DNA of 64,000 nucleotides, taken from the NCBI RefSeq assembly GCF_014385435.1, contig NZ_JACSUD010000011.1:1-64000 (forward strand), in the 5' to 3' direction. The DNA is from Alloprevotella sp. Lung230. GTDB taxonomy: Bacteria > Bacteroidota > Bacteroidia > Bacteroidales > Bacteroidaceae. The first letter of the stretch is position 1, and each line of letters starts with the position of its first letter. Under the pieces are notes generated by a model that searched no databases, was not told the origin of the DNA, and saw only the letters and a program-made list of their open reading frames with translations. Position numbers and translations under genes: made by a program. Shown here one piece after another: positions 35,408-44,207 of this stretch.

Positions 35408-36826
35408 TTAGAGATTAGAAAACAGTCCAATCAGGGTGGAGAGTTGTTCCAGTTTTTGGTCAATCAGTGAGAGGCGGCAGTCCAGTTGTTCGCGCTCACT
35501 GTCGTTCACCTCAAGATAAGAAGCACGGTTGTTGGCATACAACTGTTGTACCGCAGACACAGCACGCGTCAGCGCAGCATATTGTTCACGTCTGTGACCC
35601 TCCACCAACGACAAATGTTCCAATTTGGCGAGCGCAGCGTGCGTTTCTATAAAAGCCCCCAAAAGCGTCTTCTCATAGTTGTAGAGCGCATTGAGTTGCT
35701 GCGCATCAGCCTGAGCAAACTGTGCACGAATCGCCCGCTTGTTGATCAGCGGAGCCGTCAGACTTCCCAGCGCGTTCCACACCACCGACTCCGGCAGTCG
35801 CACCAAATACTTCGGGTTGAAAGCGTCCAACCCCAAAGAAGCCGACACATTCAGTTGCGGCAAAAACTCCTTGCGCGCTGTCTCCACATCCCATTTCGCA
35901 GCTGCCAGAGCGTGCTCAGCCTGCACCACGTCAGCCCTTTCCAGCAAACGCTCCACCGCCAAAGCCCCTTGGGCAGAAGGCAAAGACAAGTCCGCAAAAT
36001 CTTTCTCCTTGCGCACAATCGCCTGCGGCAAACGCCCCAAGAGCAAGTTCAGCGCGTGCTCACGAGCCGAAATCTCCTCGCGCAGTCCACACTCATCCGC
36101 TTCCCCCTTCGCCACCTCAGCAGCAAATTTCTCCACCGCCAGTTGCGTACCAGCGTCCGCATCCTTTTGAATCTTAGCCAGTTGCACCGCCTTCTTTTGC
36201 AGCGCAACATATTGCAGCATCACCTTCCGTTTTTCGTCCAGTGCCAAGAGCGTGAAATAGTTTTCCACCACCTCAGCCACCAATTTATTCCTCACCGCCC
36301 GTTGTCCCGCTTCCGAAGCCAGATAGCGTTCCACCGCTGCCTTTTTGTCGCTTTGCAGTTTGTGCCAAAGGTCGATCGTCCAATCCAGTTGCACCCCCGG
36401 AGCCCAGTCCGGAACCACCGTCGGCACGTTGTGACCAGGCGTCATCTCCGTCGAAGCATTGCCTGCCCCTTCCGCCGTGTAGCGTCCAGGCTTCGAGAGT
36501 CCCAGTCCCACTTTGCCCGAGAGCACAGGGCGCAAAGCCCCCTCCTTCGCCAAGATGGTGCTTTTGGCAATCGCCAAATCCTGCACTGCCATTTTCACAT
36601 CGTGATTGTTTGCCAAAGCCGTGTCGATGAGCGTTTGGAGCGTGGAGTCGTCAAAGCGTTTCCACCACATCAGCGTGTCCTGCGTGTCCTTGTGCGCAGT
36701 GTCCCCCTTGAGCAATCTCTCTTTCAAATCAGACTTCACCACAGTGGCTTGCGGCGTCTGGCAAGCTCCCAAGCCCAACAAAACCACCGCAGTGCACACT
36801 GCCACATTTATCTTATTTCTTTTCAT
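35408..36826 (-). CDS. TolC-family outer-membrane efflux lipoprotein
   Basis: Outer-membrane channel of a tripartite RND pump, 472 residues. The start MKRNKINVAVCTAVVLLG at 36826 gives a signal peptide with lipobox (GLGAC); the in-frame extension upstream is only the out-of-frame reading of a 15-base tandem repeat. The two-fold repeated TolC/NodT pattern is seen (LIDTALANNHDVKMAVQDL, DWTIDLWHKLQSDKKAA, and later LTRAVSAVQQLYANNRASYLEV). It overlaps the end of the RND gene by 14 bases and ends in a strong terminator. Confidence 0.92.
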   Translation of the reverse strand: MKRNKINVAVCTAVVLLGLGACQTPQATVVKSDLKERLLKGDTAHKDTQDTLMWWKRFDDSTLQTLIDTALANNHDVKMAVQDLAIAKSTILAKEGALRPVLSGKVGLGLSKPGRYTAEGAGNASTEMTPGHNVPTVVPDWAPGVQLDWTIDLWHKLQSDKKAAVERYLASEAGQRAVRNKLVAEVVENYFTLLALDEKRKVMLQYVALQKKAVQLAKIQKDADAGTQLAVEKFAAEVAKGEADECGLREEISAREHALNLLLGRLPQAIVRKEKDFADLSLPSAQGALAVERLLERADVVQAEHALAAAKWDVETARKEFLPQLNVSASLGLDAFNPKYLVRLPESVVWNALGSLTAPLINKRAIRAQFAQADAQQLNALYNYEKTLLGAFIETHAALAKLEHLSLVEGHRREQYAALTRAVSAVQQLYANNRASYLEVNDSEREQLDCRLSLIDQKLEQLSTLIGLFSNL

Positions 36827-39800
36827 CGTCGTCATCTTCTTGAACGTTTTGAGCATCATCTTGCGTCGAATCATCTTGGGCAAAATCATCTTGCGCCAAA
36901 TCATTTTGCTCCAAATCATCTTGCGCTATCTCATCTTGCGCTGCACCCTCAGCCGCTTGTGCTGAATGCTGTCGAGACAAATCTTCCACCGACAGTTCTT
37001 CTAGGAAAAACACCTCATCGTCCCCAGTCTTCGTAGCCCTCCTCTTGCGGTAAGCCACATCCTTCTCCTCACTCAGCGGTTTCTCCTTCTGATAGTGCAC
37101 CAATTTGTCGGCCATACCGGCAAAGAGATAATACAGTCCCGGTATCAACACCAGTCCGCCCAGCGTGCCGAGGAGCATCCCTCCCACAGCAGCCGTGCCG
37201 ATGGTGCGGTTGCCAATGGCACCAGCTCCCGTGGCAAACACCAGCGGAAGGAGTCCTGCCACGAAGGCAATGCTCGTCATCAAGATGGGACGGAAACGCG
37301 CCACCGCTGCCGAGATGGCCGCCTGCACAATGCTCTCACCGGCATTCTTGCGCTGCACGGCATATTCCACCATCAGCACCGCATTCTTGCCCAGCAGCCC
37401 AATGAGCATCACCAGTGCAATCTGCGCATAGATGTTGTTTTCCAATCCACAGATTTTCAAAAGCAAGAACGCGCCCAAGATGCCCACCGGCAAGAAGATA
37501 ATCACCGGCACGGGTAACAAGAAGTTTTCGTATTGTGCTGCCAAGATGAGATAGACAAACACCAAGCACACCATAAAGATGATGATAGCCGTGTTGCCCT
37601 GTTCAGCCTCGTCTTTCGAGATACCCGCCCAGTCGTAGTCATAGCCCTTGGGCAGCGTGCGCTGTGCCACCTCTTGAATGGCGCGCAACGCCTGACCGCT
37701 CGAATAGCCCGCAGCCTGCGCTCCCGTCACCTCAGAAGAGTTGTAGAGATTGTGGCGCGTGATTTCGCTCATACCATAAGTGCGCGACAGCGACATAAAG
37801 TCGGCATAAGGCACCATCTCTCCGTCCTCATTTTTCGTGTAAAGTCCCATCAAGTGTTCGGGGAAATCGCGATATTGCGGAGCCGCCTGCACAATCACCT
37901 TGTAGGGTTTGCCAAATCTGATGAAGCCCGTTTGATAGTCCGACCCCACCAAAATCGACAGGTTCTCCAAAGCCTTGCCCGGTTGCACACCCTTCTGCAA
38001 AGCCGCATTGTCGTCCACGTGGAGCATAAACTGCGGATAACTGGCGGAATAGAACGTGAAGGCATTGCCTATCTCGGGACGTTTGCGCAGTTCTTTCACA
38101 AAATCCTTGCTCACGCGCTCCATCTCGTGATAGTCATTCTTCCCCGTCTTGTCGAGCAGGCGGAGTTCAAAACCACTTGCCGCACCATAGCCCGGGATAG
38201 AAGGCGGTTCGAAGAACTCGATGTTGGCCTGCGTGATGGTCTTGCACTTTTCTTCCAAATCGCGGATAATCTCCTTGGCCGTGCGCTTGCGGTGCTTCCA
38301 ATCTTTGAGGTTGATCAAGCAACTGCCGGAGTTGGCACTCGTGCCTTCCGAGAGGATTTCAAAGCCTGCCAACGACGACACACTCTCCACACCCTCTTCT
38401 TCCTTGGCAATTTTCAGAAAAGCCTGTGCAGCAGCGTTCGTGCGCTCTATCGTGGAACCCGGAGGCGTTTCCACCACGGCATAAATCATACCCTGGTCTT
38501 CTTGCGGAATAAAGCCTGAGGGCAAACCCAAGTTCACCCAGTAGGCGAGTCCGCAGCACGCCAATATCGCCCCAAGCGTCAGCGCCTTCATCCGTACAGT
38601 GCGACGCACCACGCGCTCATAGCGTTGGCTACCGCGGTCGAAACGCGCATTGAAGCGTTGCAAAGCCTTGCCCACAAAGCCCAACTTCACGTTGTGCTCT
38701 TGCTCTTTGGTCAAAATCAAGGCGCACAAAGCCGGTGTCAAGGTCAGTGCCACAAAGGCAGAGAACAAGATGCTCGATGCCATCGTGATGGAGAACTGGC
38801 GGTAGAACATACCCTCGGGCCCTCCCATAAAGGCCACGGGGATGAACACCGAAGCCATCACCAGCGAAATGGCAATGATGGCACCGCTGATCTCCTTCAT
38901 CGCCTTCTCCGTGGCTTCCACAGGGGAGAGTTTATTGCGCAGCATCTCCACATTCACCGCTTCAATCACCACTATGGCGTCGTCCACCACAATACCGATG
39001 GCCATCACCAAGGCAAAGAGCGAAATCATATTGAGCGTGATGTTGAACACCATCATCGCGATGAAACTTCCCAACAGCGAGATGGGGATCGCCAAAATCG
39101 GAATCACCGAAGCGCGCCAGTCGCCCAAGAACACAAACACCACGATGCCCACCAGCACAAAGGCTTCAAAGAGGGTGTGAATCACCTTCTCGATGCTGGC
39201 GTCCAAGAAGCGGCTCACATCGTAGCTCACTTCATAGTGCATCCCTTTGGGCATATCTTTTTGCAAACGCGCCATAGCGGCTTTCACCTTGCCAATCACG
39301 TCGCGTGCGTTGCTGCCGTAGGCTTGTTTCAGCGTCACAGCAGCCGAAGGCCTACCGTTGAAACTGGAATAGATGTCATACACCTCGTTGCCCAAATGCA
39401 CATCGGCAATGTCTTTCAAGCGCACGGCATTGCCGCCTTTCGTGCTTTTGATGATGATGTTCTTATATTCATCTTCTGTGGTGTATCGACCTGGATATTT
39501 CAACACATATTCCTTCACCTGTGGGCGCAGTCCGCCACTTTCCCCCAACTTACCCGGCGACACTTCCACATTTTGGTCTTCCAAGGCATCGCGCACATCG
39601 TCGGTGGAGAGACCATAGCTCATCATCTTGTCGGGATGCAACCACACGCGCATCGCATAGTTGCGCGTGCCCAAGATGTCGAGGTCGCCCACACCGTCCA
39701 CGCGGAGCAGTTCGGGGGCTATGTTGATGTCGAAATAGTTGTAGAGAAAACCCTGATCCGCCGTGGGGTCATCGCTGTAGAGGTTGATATACATCAAGAT

Positions 39801-40205
39801 GTTGGGCTCTTCGCGAGAGATTTTCACCCCTTCTCGGATCACCTCAGGCGGCAACTTGTTCGTGGCAGACGACACGCGGTTTTGCACATTCACAGCGTCC
39901 ACATTGGGGTCTGTGCCCAACTTGAAGATCACGTTGAGTGCTGCTTCACCGTCATTGCCGGCATCGCTCTCTATGTATTTCATCCCTGGCACACCATTGA
40001 GGGCTTGTTCCAAGGGGATGATCACTGATTTCACCAACAATTCGTTGTTCGCTCCGGGATAGTTCGCCACCACATTCACCTTTGGGGGCGAAATGGAGGG
40101 AAACTGCGTCACCGGCAGATTGAACAACGCCAACACGCCAATGAAGGCGATGACCAGCGACACCACAATCGACAACACTGGTCGGCGAATAAAGATCTTA
40201 AACAT
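36813..40205 (-). CDS. RND efflux transporter, inner-membrane pump (AcrB-type)
   Basis: Proton-driven export pump, 1130 residues, longer than the usual 1030-1060. It shows the AcrB-type order: FKIFIRRPVLSIVVSLVIA as TM1, porter domain, TM4 with proton-relay aspartates (GIVVDDAIVVIEAVN), a second half starting with VRMKALTLGAILACC, and TM11/12 with RPILMTSIAFVAGLLPL. Unusually, an acidic C-terminal tail of about 90 residues ends in pentapeptide repeats of the DDxAQ type and a DDDD run. The repeats come from a 15-base tandem repeat in the DNA (36853-36946). It belongs to a three-gene operon (adaptor, pump, channel). Substrates are unknown. Confidence 0.95.
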   Translation of the reverse strand: MFKIFIRRPVLSIVVSLVIAFIGVLALFNLPVTQFPSISPPKVNVVANYPGANNELLVKSVIIPLEQALNGVPGMKYIESDAGNDGEAALNVIFKLGTDPNVDAVNVQNRVSSATNKLPPEVIREGVKISREEPNILMYINLYSDDPTADQGFLYNYFDINIAPELLRVDGVGDLDILGTRNYAMRVWLHPDKMMSYGLSTDDVRDALEDQNVEVSPGKLGESGGLRPQVKEYVLKYPGRYTTEDEYKNIIIKSTKGGNAVRLKDIADVHLGNEVYDIYSSFNGRPSAAVTLKQAYGSNARDVIGKVKAAMARLQKDMPKGMHYEVSYDVSRFLDASIEKVIHTLFEAFVLVGIVVFVFLGDWRASVIPILAIPISLLGSFIAMMVFNITLNMISLFALVMAIGIVVDDAIVVIEAVNVEMLRNKLSPVEATEKAMKEISGAIIAISLVMASVFIPVAFMGGPEGMFYRQFSITMASSILFSAFVALTLTPALCALILTKEQEHNVKLGFVGKALQRFNARFDRGSQRYERVVRRTVRMKALTLGAILACCGLAYWVNLGLPSGFIPQEDQGMIYAVVETPPGSTIERTNAAAQAFLKIAKEEEGVESVSSLAGFEILSEGTSANSGSCLINLKDWKHRKRTAKEIIRDLEEKCKTITQANIEFFEPPSIPGYGAASGFELRLLDKTGKNDYHEMERVSKDFVKELRKRPEIGNAFTFYSASYPQFMLHVDDNAALQKGVQPGKALENLSILVGSDYQTGFIRFGKPYKVIVQAAPQYRDFPEHLMGLYTKNEDGEMVPYADFMSLSRTYGMSEITRHNLYNSSEVTGAQAAGYSSGQALRAIQEVAQRTLPKGYDYDWAGISKDEAEQGNTAIIIFMVCLVFVYLILAAQYENFLLPVPVIIFLPVGILGAFLLLKICGLENNIYAQIALVMLIGLLGKNAVLMVEYAVQRKNAGESIVQAAISAAVARFRPILMTSIAFVAGLLPLVFATGAGAIGNRTIGTAAVGGMLLGTLGGLVLIPGLYYLFAGMADKLVHYQKEKPLSEEKDVAYRKRRATKTGDDEVFFLEELSVEDLSRQHSAQAAEGAAQDEIAQDDLEQNDLAQDDFAQDDSTQDDAQNVQEDDDDEKK
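36853..36946. repeat. 15-base in-frame tandem repeat in the RND pump gene
   Basis: About six units related to AATCATCTTGCGCCA (plus strand). They encode the acidic pentapeptides IAQDD, LEQND, LAQDD, FAQDD and STQDD. Unit length is a multiple of three, so copy-number change would keep the frame of the pump gene. Confidence 0.85.
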
Positions 40206-40217
40206 AAGCGTTGGTTT

Positions 40218-41303
40218 TTAGTCTGCGCTGAGTTGATTCATTTTCATTGCCGTGCGAGGGTCCACTGTTTTGAAGCGCACCACATCGCCATCGTTCAGTT
40301 TTTGGAGACCATCCACCAAATAGCGTTCACCAGCCGAGAGACCACTGTTCACGACATAGCCCCCCGAAAATTCTGCCCCAATCGTCACTGCACGTTGGTG
40401 TACACGGCGTTGCTTGTCCACCACAAACACATATTTGCGATCTTGCTCCTCAAACACTGCCACTTGGGGTATCATCAGCGCGTTGCGCTTCTTCACCATC
40501 AACCGCACCGTCCCCATCTCGCCATTGCGCAGCAAATTGTCGGGATTGGCAAACTCCGCCCGCATCGCAATCGTCCCTGTGCTTGCATCAAACTGTCCAC
40601 CCAGATCCACAATGCGGCCTTGCGCACCAAACACATCGCCGTTGGCCAACACCAGTTGCAGACCACTCTGCGTGTAGCGTTCAGGGTGCAGGCGATAGTC
40701 CAAATAGTCCGTTTCCGAGATGTTGAAATACACCATCACTCGGCGGTTGTCCGACAAACTCGTGAGCAAATCGCCATCGTCCACCAGACTCCCCACTTTG
40801 AGCGGAATGCGTCCCAAAATGCCCGAAAACGGTGCTTTGATGAGCGACAAATGTTTGCGCTTCACGGCCAATTGATAGTCCGCCTCTGCACTCCGCAGTT
40901 TCGCCTCTGCCATACGCTTCGCATTGACCGACACCACCTTGTTGTCCGCCAGTTTCGTCACATTTTGCAGGTCAATCCTCGTTTGTTCCATCTCCGCCTT
41001 CGCCTTGGCAATTTCCTCATCCACGCCCACGGCAGCAATTCGAAAGAGGGGTTGTCCGGCTTTCACATATTGTCCTTCGCTCACGTAGGCCGTTTGCAAC
41101 AGCCCCTTCTGTTGGGAGCGAATCTCCACGTTGCGCAGCGAATTGATGTTGGCGGCATAGTCTTTGGGCAAATCGATGCTGTCCACCAGCGGGGTAGTGG
41201 CAGTGTAGGTGGTTTCCACCTGCTGTTCCGCTTTTTTTTGGCAGGCGGTCATCGTGAAGAGACCAGCGCAGAGTGCGGAGAGCAAAAATTGTTTCATCTT
41301 CAT
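40218..41303 (-). CDS. RND efflux periplasmic adaptor (membrane fusion protein)
   Basis: Links the RND pump to the outer-membrane channel. About 361 residues from MKMKQFLLSALCAGLF (alternative start 41297), with a lipoprotein signal (MTAC). The HlyD-type order is visible: barrel-sandwich hybrid (RSQQKGLLQTAYVSEGQYVKAGQPL), a helical hairpin (KAKAEMEQTRIDLQNV), the return half (LIKAPFSGILGRIPLKVGSLV) and beta-barrel (VMVYFNISETDYLDY). It lies 12 bases before the pump gene. A TAGTTTTG box on the minus strand at 41489-41482 is the best promoter candidate for the operon. Confidence 0.93.
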   Translation of the reverse strand: MKMKQFLLSALCAGLFTMTACQKKAEQQVETTYTATTPLVDSIDLPKDYAANINSLRNVEIRSQQKGLLQTAYVSEGQYVKAGQPLFRIAAVGVDEEIAKAKAEMEQTRIDLQNVTKLADNKVVSVNAKRMAEAKLRSAEADYQLAVKRKHLSLIKAPFSGILGRIPLKVGSLVDDGDLLTSLSDNRRVMVYFNISETDYLDYRLHPERYTQSGLQLVLANGDVFGAQGRIVDLGGQFDASTGTIAMRAEFANPDNLLRNGEMGTVRLMVKKRNALMIPQVAVFEEQDRKYVFVVDKQRRVHQRAVTIGAEFSGGYVVNSGLSAGERYLVDGLQKLNDGDVVRFKTVDPRTAMKMNQLSAD

Positions 41304-41690
41304 TGTTTGAAATAGCGTCTTAATTGCACAAAGGTCTTGTTCGACTCTTTGTTGCAAAGTCCTGTAAGGAAATGAGGGAGGCAGTGCCTTGGATTTCATC
41401 CTTCGTTTTCTCGCCATGGCATAACTCAAGCAAGCTCGATTATGCTCATTTGGCTTAACGAAAACGTTCCGATTGCGAGAGCAAAACTACATTTTTCCGT
41501 TTACCCTCCCTCAGTGCGATAGTAAAAAAAATGTTAGTCCGCTGTGTTTCGTTTCATTTTGTGGTGCTAGCCCCTCCAAATTGCGATTGGAGTTTACAAT
41601 ATCGGCTTTTAGACGTTAGAGATTAGACGTTAGAGGGTCGCAGACCCTTTTATGCTCGCCCCGACAAGCGGGGCTCGATTCCTCGGAGGG

Positions 41691-41760
41691 CTAGTGCTTC
41701 TAGTCTTTCTAGAGCTTCTAGAGTTTCTAGTCTTTCTAGAGTTTTCTAGTTTTTCTAGAG
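41691..41760. repeat. CTAG-periodic low-complexity tract
   Basis: CTAG occurs at 41691, 41700, 41709, 41718, 41727, 41736, 41746 and 41755, i.e. almost every 9 bases, in the context TTTCTAGAG/TCTTCTAG. CTAG is normally a rare tetranucleotide in bacterial DNA. Confidence 0.85.
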
Positions 41761-41797
41761 CTTATAGTCCAACCGCGCAGCCCGAGCCACTTCGTGG

Positions 41798-41860
41798 CGA
41801 GCGAAAATGGGTCCGTGACCCCGAGCGAAAAAGGGTCCGCGACCCCGAGCGAAAACGGGT
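41798..41860. repeat. 24-base tandem repeat, 2.6 copies
   Basis: Units starting CGAGCGAAAAWGGGTCCG at 41798, 41822 and 41846 (the last partial). The first two differ by about two bases. Confidence 0.85.
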
Positions 41861-41999
41861 AGTACTTTCAAAATCGAAGTGCAAAAAATCCCTCTGTTTT
41901 CCATAGGTTCTAATCTATGAAAAACACCTGGGGAGGCCTTCGCGGCCGGGGCGAGCAGCCCCAAGAGCGATACCAGCAATACGAAAAAAGGAGTTCCCC

Positions 42000-42030
42000 T
42001 TTGAGAACTCCTCGAGATTAATTATCTTTG
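42000..42030 (+). promoter_or_regulatory. Promoter-like sequence before the IS30 fragment
   Basis: TTTG (42000-42003), exactly 19 bases, TATCTTTG (42023-42030). It is a perfect Bacteroidota promoter match just 9 bases before the ATG of the IS30-like fragment at 42039, so it was probably the transposase promoter. Confidence 0.65.
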
Positions 42031-42038
42031 TATTGCTT

Positions 42039-42139
42039 ATGTATAAACAACTAACCTCAGAGCAAAGGTCGCAAATCTTTGCCTTACTGCAAAGAAAATG
42101 CCCAAGAAAAGAGATCGCACGTATCGTGGGAACCCGTAG
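42039..42139 (+). pseudogene. IS30-family transposase N-terminal fragment
   Basis: MYKQLTSEQRSQIFALLQ, followed by CPRKEIARIVGT, is the N-terminal helix-turn-helix of IS30-type transposases. After about 33 residues the similarity stops, and the DNA continues in a different frame as a truncated DUF2752 gene. The catalytic DDE part is absent, so this is only a remnant. Confidence 0.65.
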
Positions 42140-42418
42140 AGTCAACCTTGTATATTTCGTTCTGCAACGGGGTATAGTTGTCCAGGCTGTGGTGCTCAAA
42201 GGGTTATTCATTCCTTGCTGCACGGGCACTTTGCAGAAGCTATCAGCTACAATTATTTTCTTCCTTTTGTTGCAGTGTTTTTGCTTGTTTTTCAGAGCCT
42301 TAGTTTTTTTGAAAAGGGTAAAGTTATTCGTACCAGACTTTCGAGCACTTCTGCTATCTTTGTCTATGTGTTGATAACCCTTTTCTGGGTCATCATCCGA
42401 AATTTATATCAGTGCTAA
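42140..42418 (+). pseudogene. 5'-truncated DUF2752 membrane protein gene
   Basis: Reading from 42140, the frame is open to TAA at 42416-42418 and gives the DUF2752 signature YSCPGCGAQRVIHSLLHGHF and AISYNYFLPFVAVFLLVF, then one more hydrophobic segment. A full-length member would have an N-terminal membrane segment before CPGCG. Here that part is replaced by an IS30 fragment, with an in-frame TAG at 42137-42139. The TM2-domain gene next door fits, because TM2 and DUF2752 genes often lie together in Bacteroidota. A TTG at 42215 could still start a short product. Confidence 0.7.
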
Positions 42419-42435
42419 CTACTTCATTCCACTGA

Positions 42436-42478
42436 AAATAGCCGTACCAATGCAGAGTATTGGTACGGCTATTTTTAT
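42436..42478. terminator. Bidirectional terminator between DUF2752 remnant and TM2 gene
   Basis: A perfect 16-bp stem (42436-42451 with 42459-42474, AAATAGCCGTACCAAT) with a 7-base loop. Both flanks are T-rich in the respective reading direction, suited to the two convergent genes. Confidence 0.9.
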
Positions 42479-42539
42479 TCTTCACCATCAAATTTTGTTG
42501 ATGGCTAATTCAATGTGTAAGACAGTACATAAGTACCAC

Positions 42540-42887
42540 TTAAGCATATTGACTAAGGGCAAGGAGCATTGATTGATAATTCTTCTCGCGAGTTGCATCC
42601 ATAATCAAGAATAAATCGATGATAGCCCAAATTCCACAGCCGCCAGCGGTGAGAAGTTTTCCAACTCCGAGACCAACGTCACCGATGTAGAAGCGATCGA
42701 CTCCGAGACCGCCTGCAAAGAGAGAAATCAATAATACTGTTGTTGGGTCTTTCAAATCAGAAGCTAAGAAAGGTACACTTGCAGTTTCTGGGAGTTGCAG
42801 CATGCGATTGCGCAAGTCTACACACTGTTGTGCAGTAAAATATTTGGAATTTGCTGCAAAAAAGTTGTTGATTTGATTAGCATCCAT
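42540..42887 (-). CDS. TM2-domain membrane protein
   Basis: A 115-residue protein. The C-terminal half is a TM2 domain: a first helix VLLISLFAGGLGVDRFY, the conserved IGDVGLGVGKLL linker and a second helix CGIWAIIDLFLIMDA. The N-terminal half (NNFFAANSKYFTAQQCVDLRNRML) is a short helical region. The family has no firmly established function. The DUF2752 remnant lies convergently beside it. Confidence 0.9.
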   Translation of the reverse strand: MDANQINNFFAANSKYFTAQQCVDLRNRMLQLPETASVPFLASDLKDPTTVLLISLFAGGLGVDRFYIGDVGLGVGKLLTAGGCGIWAIIDLFLIMDATREKNYQSMLLALSQYA

Positions 42888-43188
42888 TGGTTAAATATTT
42901 TTAAGATGTGAATGTGCTGTGCTAATTTAGTGATAATGTTGGTTCCGACAAAGTGAAAGTGTATTTTTTATTGCTGTCTGGTAAAAGTTTTCTTGCAGTA
43001 AAAAATAAGGCTGAAATCCTCTTGCAGGATTTCAGCCTATTTTGTTACTTTGCTTGTTGCAAAAAAACGCTAGTAACATGAGCAAAAGTACACATTTTAC
43101 CGGACAGCAATAGCTCAAAATGAATGGAGACAAGGATTGTAGTCATTCATTTTGAGCACCTATTTATGTTCTTAAGTGGAGAGGGAGG
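42888..43188. other. Intergenic region with an inverted-repeat element
   Basis: This 300-base gap between the TM2 and manA genes has no gene. Nearly half of it is the element at 42971-43110. Confidence 0.6.
42971..43110. repeat. 140-base MITE-like element with TTGCTGTCYGGTAAAA ends
   Basis: Ends are 16-base inverted repeats with one mismatch (TTGCTGTCTGGTAAAA at 42971-42986 and the complement of TTGCTGTCCGGTAAAA at 43095-43110). It contains a 12-bp hairpin GGCTGAAATCCT/AGGATTTCAGCC. About 70 bases of its left part recur at 33401-33473. No coding capacity. Confidence 0.75.
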
Positions 43189-44166
43189 TCAGAAAACGTA
43201 GGTCTCGATGCAGGAGAAACGCTCGCAGTCGTGGGGTTCGATGCGGACACTACGATTGGTGGCCGGGAAGAGGATGCTTTCACCGGCACGCAGGGTGCTG
43301 GTGTTGCCCTCGCTGTCGATGAGGCGGGCAGCCCCTTCGAAAGCCACGAAGATGACAAAGGAGTCGATGTCCGAGAAGTCCGTTTCCACCGGCTGGGTGC
43401 AACGGTAGAGAGAGGTGGTGAACTCGGGGTGCGACTCCAGCACAACGCGGGCATTGTCGCGGGGCGTGTAGTGCGTGCGGTAGTCGGGACGCGAGGTGAA
43501 GTTGAGCGCTTGTCGGGCCTGTTCGGTGTGGAGCGGACGTTTTTGTCCGGAGGCATCGACGCGGTCGAAGTCGTAGACGCGGTAGGTGAGGTCGCTCGAC
43601 TGCTGGATTTCCACGATGAAATTGCCGGCACCGATGCTGTGGATTTGTCCGGCGGGCAGGAAGAAGCAGTCGCCGGGGCGGGTGTTGTAGTGGGCGAGTG
43701 CCTCGGTGAAGCGGCCTTCGGCCATCAGTTGGTCGTAGGCCTCCGGCGAGAGGTCGCGGTTGAAACCCGAAAAAAGTTCTGCGCCTTCGTGCGTGCCAAC
43801 CACGTACCACATCTCCGTCTTTCCGAAGGGTTTGCCTTCCACACGCTGTGCCATGGCATCGTCGGGGTGCACCTGGATGGAGAGGGCTTGGTCGGCGCTG
43901 ATGAACTTGATGAGGAGGGGGAAGTCGGTGCCGAAGCGCTCGAAGTTGCGCCGACCGATGAGTTTTTCGCCATCGCGCTCGATGAGCCGGGCGAGGGTCA
44001 TGCCTCGGTCGGGGCCTTCAGCCACCAGACTTTCGTCGCCGGGCACGCCAGAGATTTCCCAACTTTCGCCCACGAGTTCGGGCGAGGAAAGACCTTTGAG
44101 CTGCACGATGTCGCGACCGCCCCAAAGGGGAGTTTTCAGTACGGGTTGAAATTTGTAGGGTGTCAT
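43189..44166 (-). CDS. manA: Mannose-6-phosphate isomerase, class I
   Basis: Zinc-dependent isomerase interconverting mannose 6-phosphate and fructose 6-phosphate. 325 residues. The cupin metal-site segment LLIKFISADQALSIQVHPDD (about residues 87-106) and KTEMWYVVGTHEGAELFSGF are conserved, as is LPAGQIHSIGAGNFIVEIQQ. It lies 41 bases after rel on the same strand and supplies mannose or fructose intermediates for central metabolism and glycan synthesis. Confidence 0.93.
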   Translation of the reverse strand: MTPYKFQPVLKTPLWGGRDIVQLKGLSSPELVGESWEISGVPGDESLVAEGPDRGMTLARLIERDGEKLIGRRNFERFGTDFPLLIKFISADQALSIQVHPDDAMAQRVEGKPFGKTEMWYVVGTHEGAELFSGFNRDLSPEAYDQLMAEGRFTEALAHYNTRPGDCFFLPAGQIHSIGAGNFIVEIQQSSDLTYRVYDFDRVDASGQKRPLHTEQARQALNFTSRPDYRTHYTPRDNARVVLESHPEFTTSLYRCTQPVETDFSDIDSFVIFVAFEGAARLIDSEGNTSTLRAGESILFPATNRSVRIEPHDCERFSCIETYVF

Positions 44167-44207
44167 AGGATAAGTTTTTTAGGGAAGAGAAGCAATGCTG
44201 TCGGAAC

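Larger units (their letters stand above)
41304..42022. other. Repeat-rich intergenic region upstream of the efflux operon
   Basis: No gene is supported. The region contains the efflux promoter candidate (41482-41489), a small hairpin AGGGTC-GCA-GACCCTTTT near 41635-41652, the CTAG-periodic tract, a 24-base tandem repeat, and a 24-base sequence near 41867-41889 (CTTTCAAAATCGAAGTGCAA) shared with 33472-33492. Confidence 0.6.
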
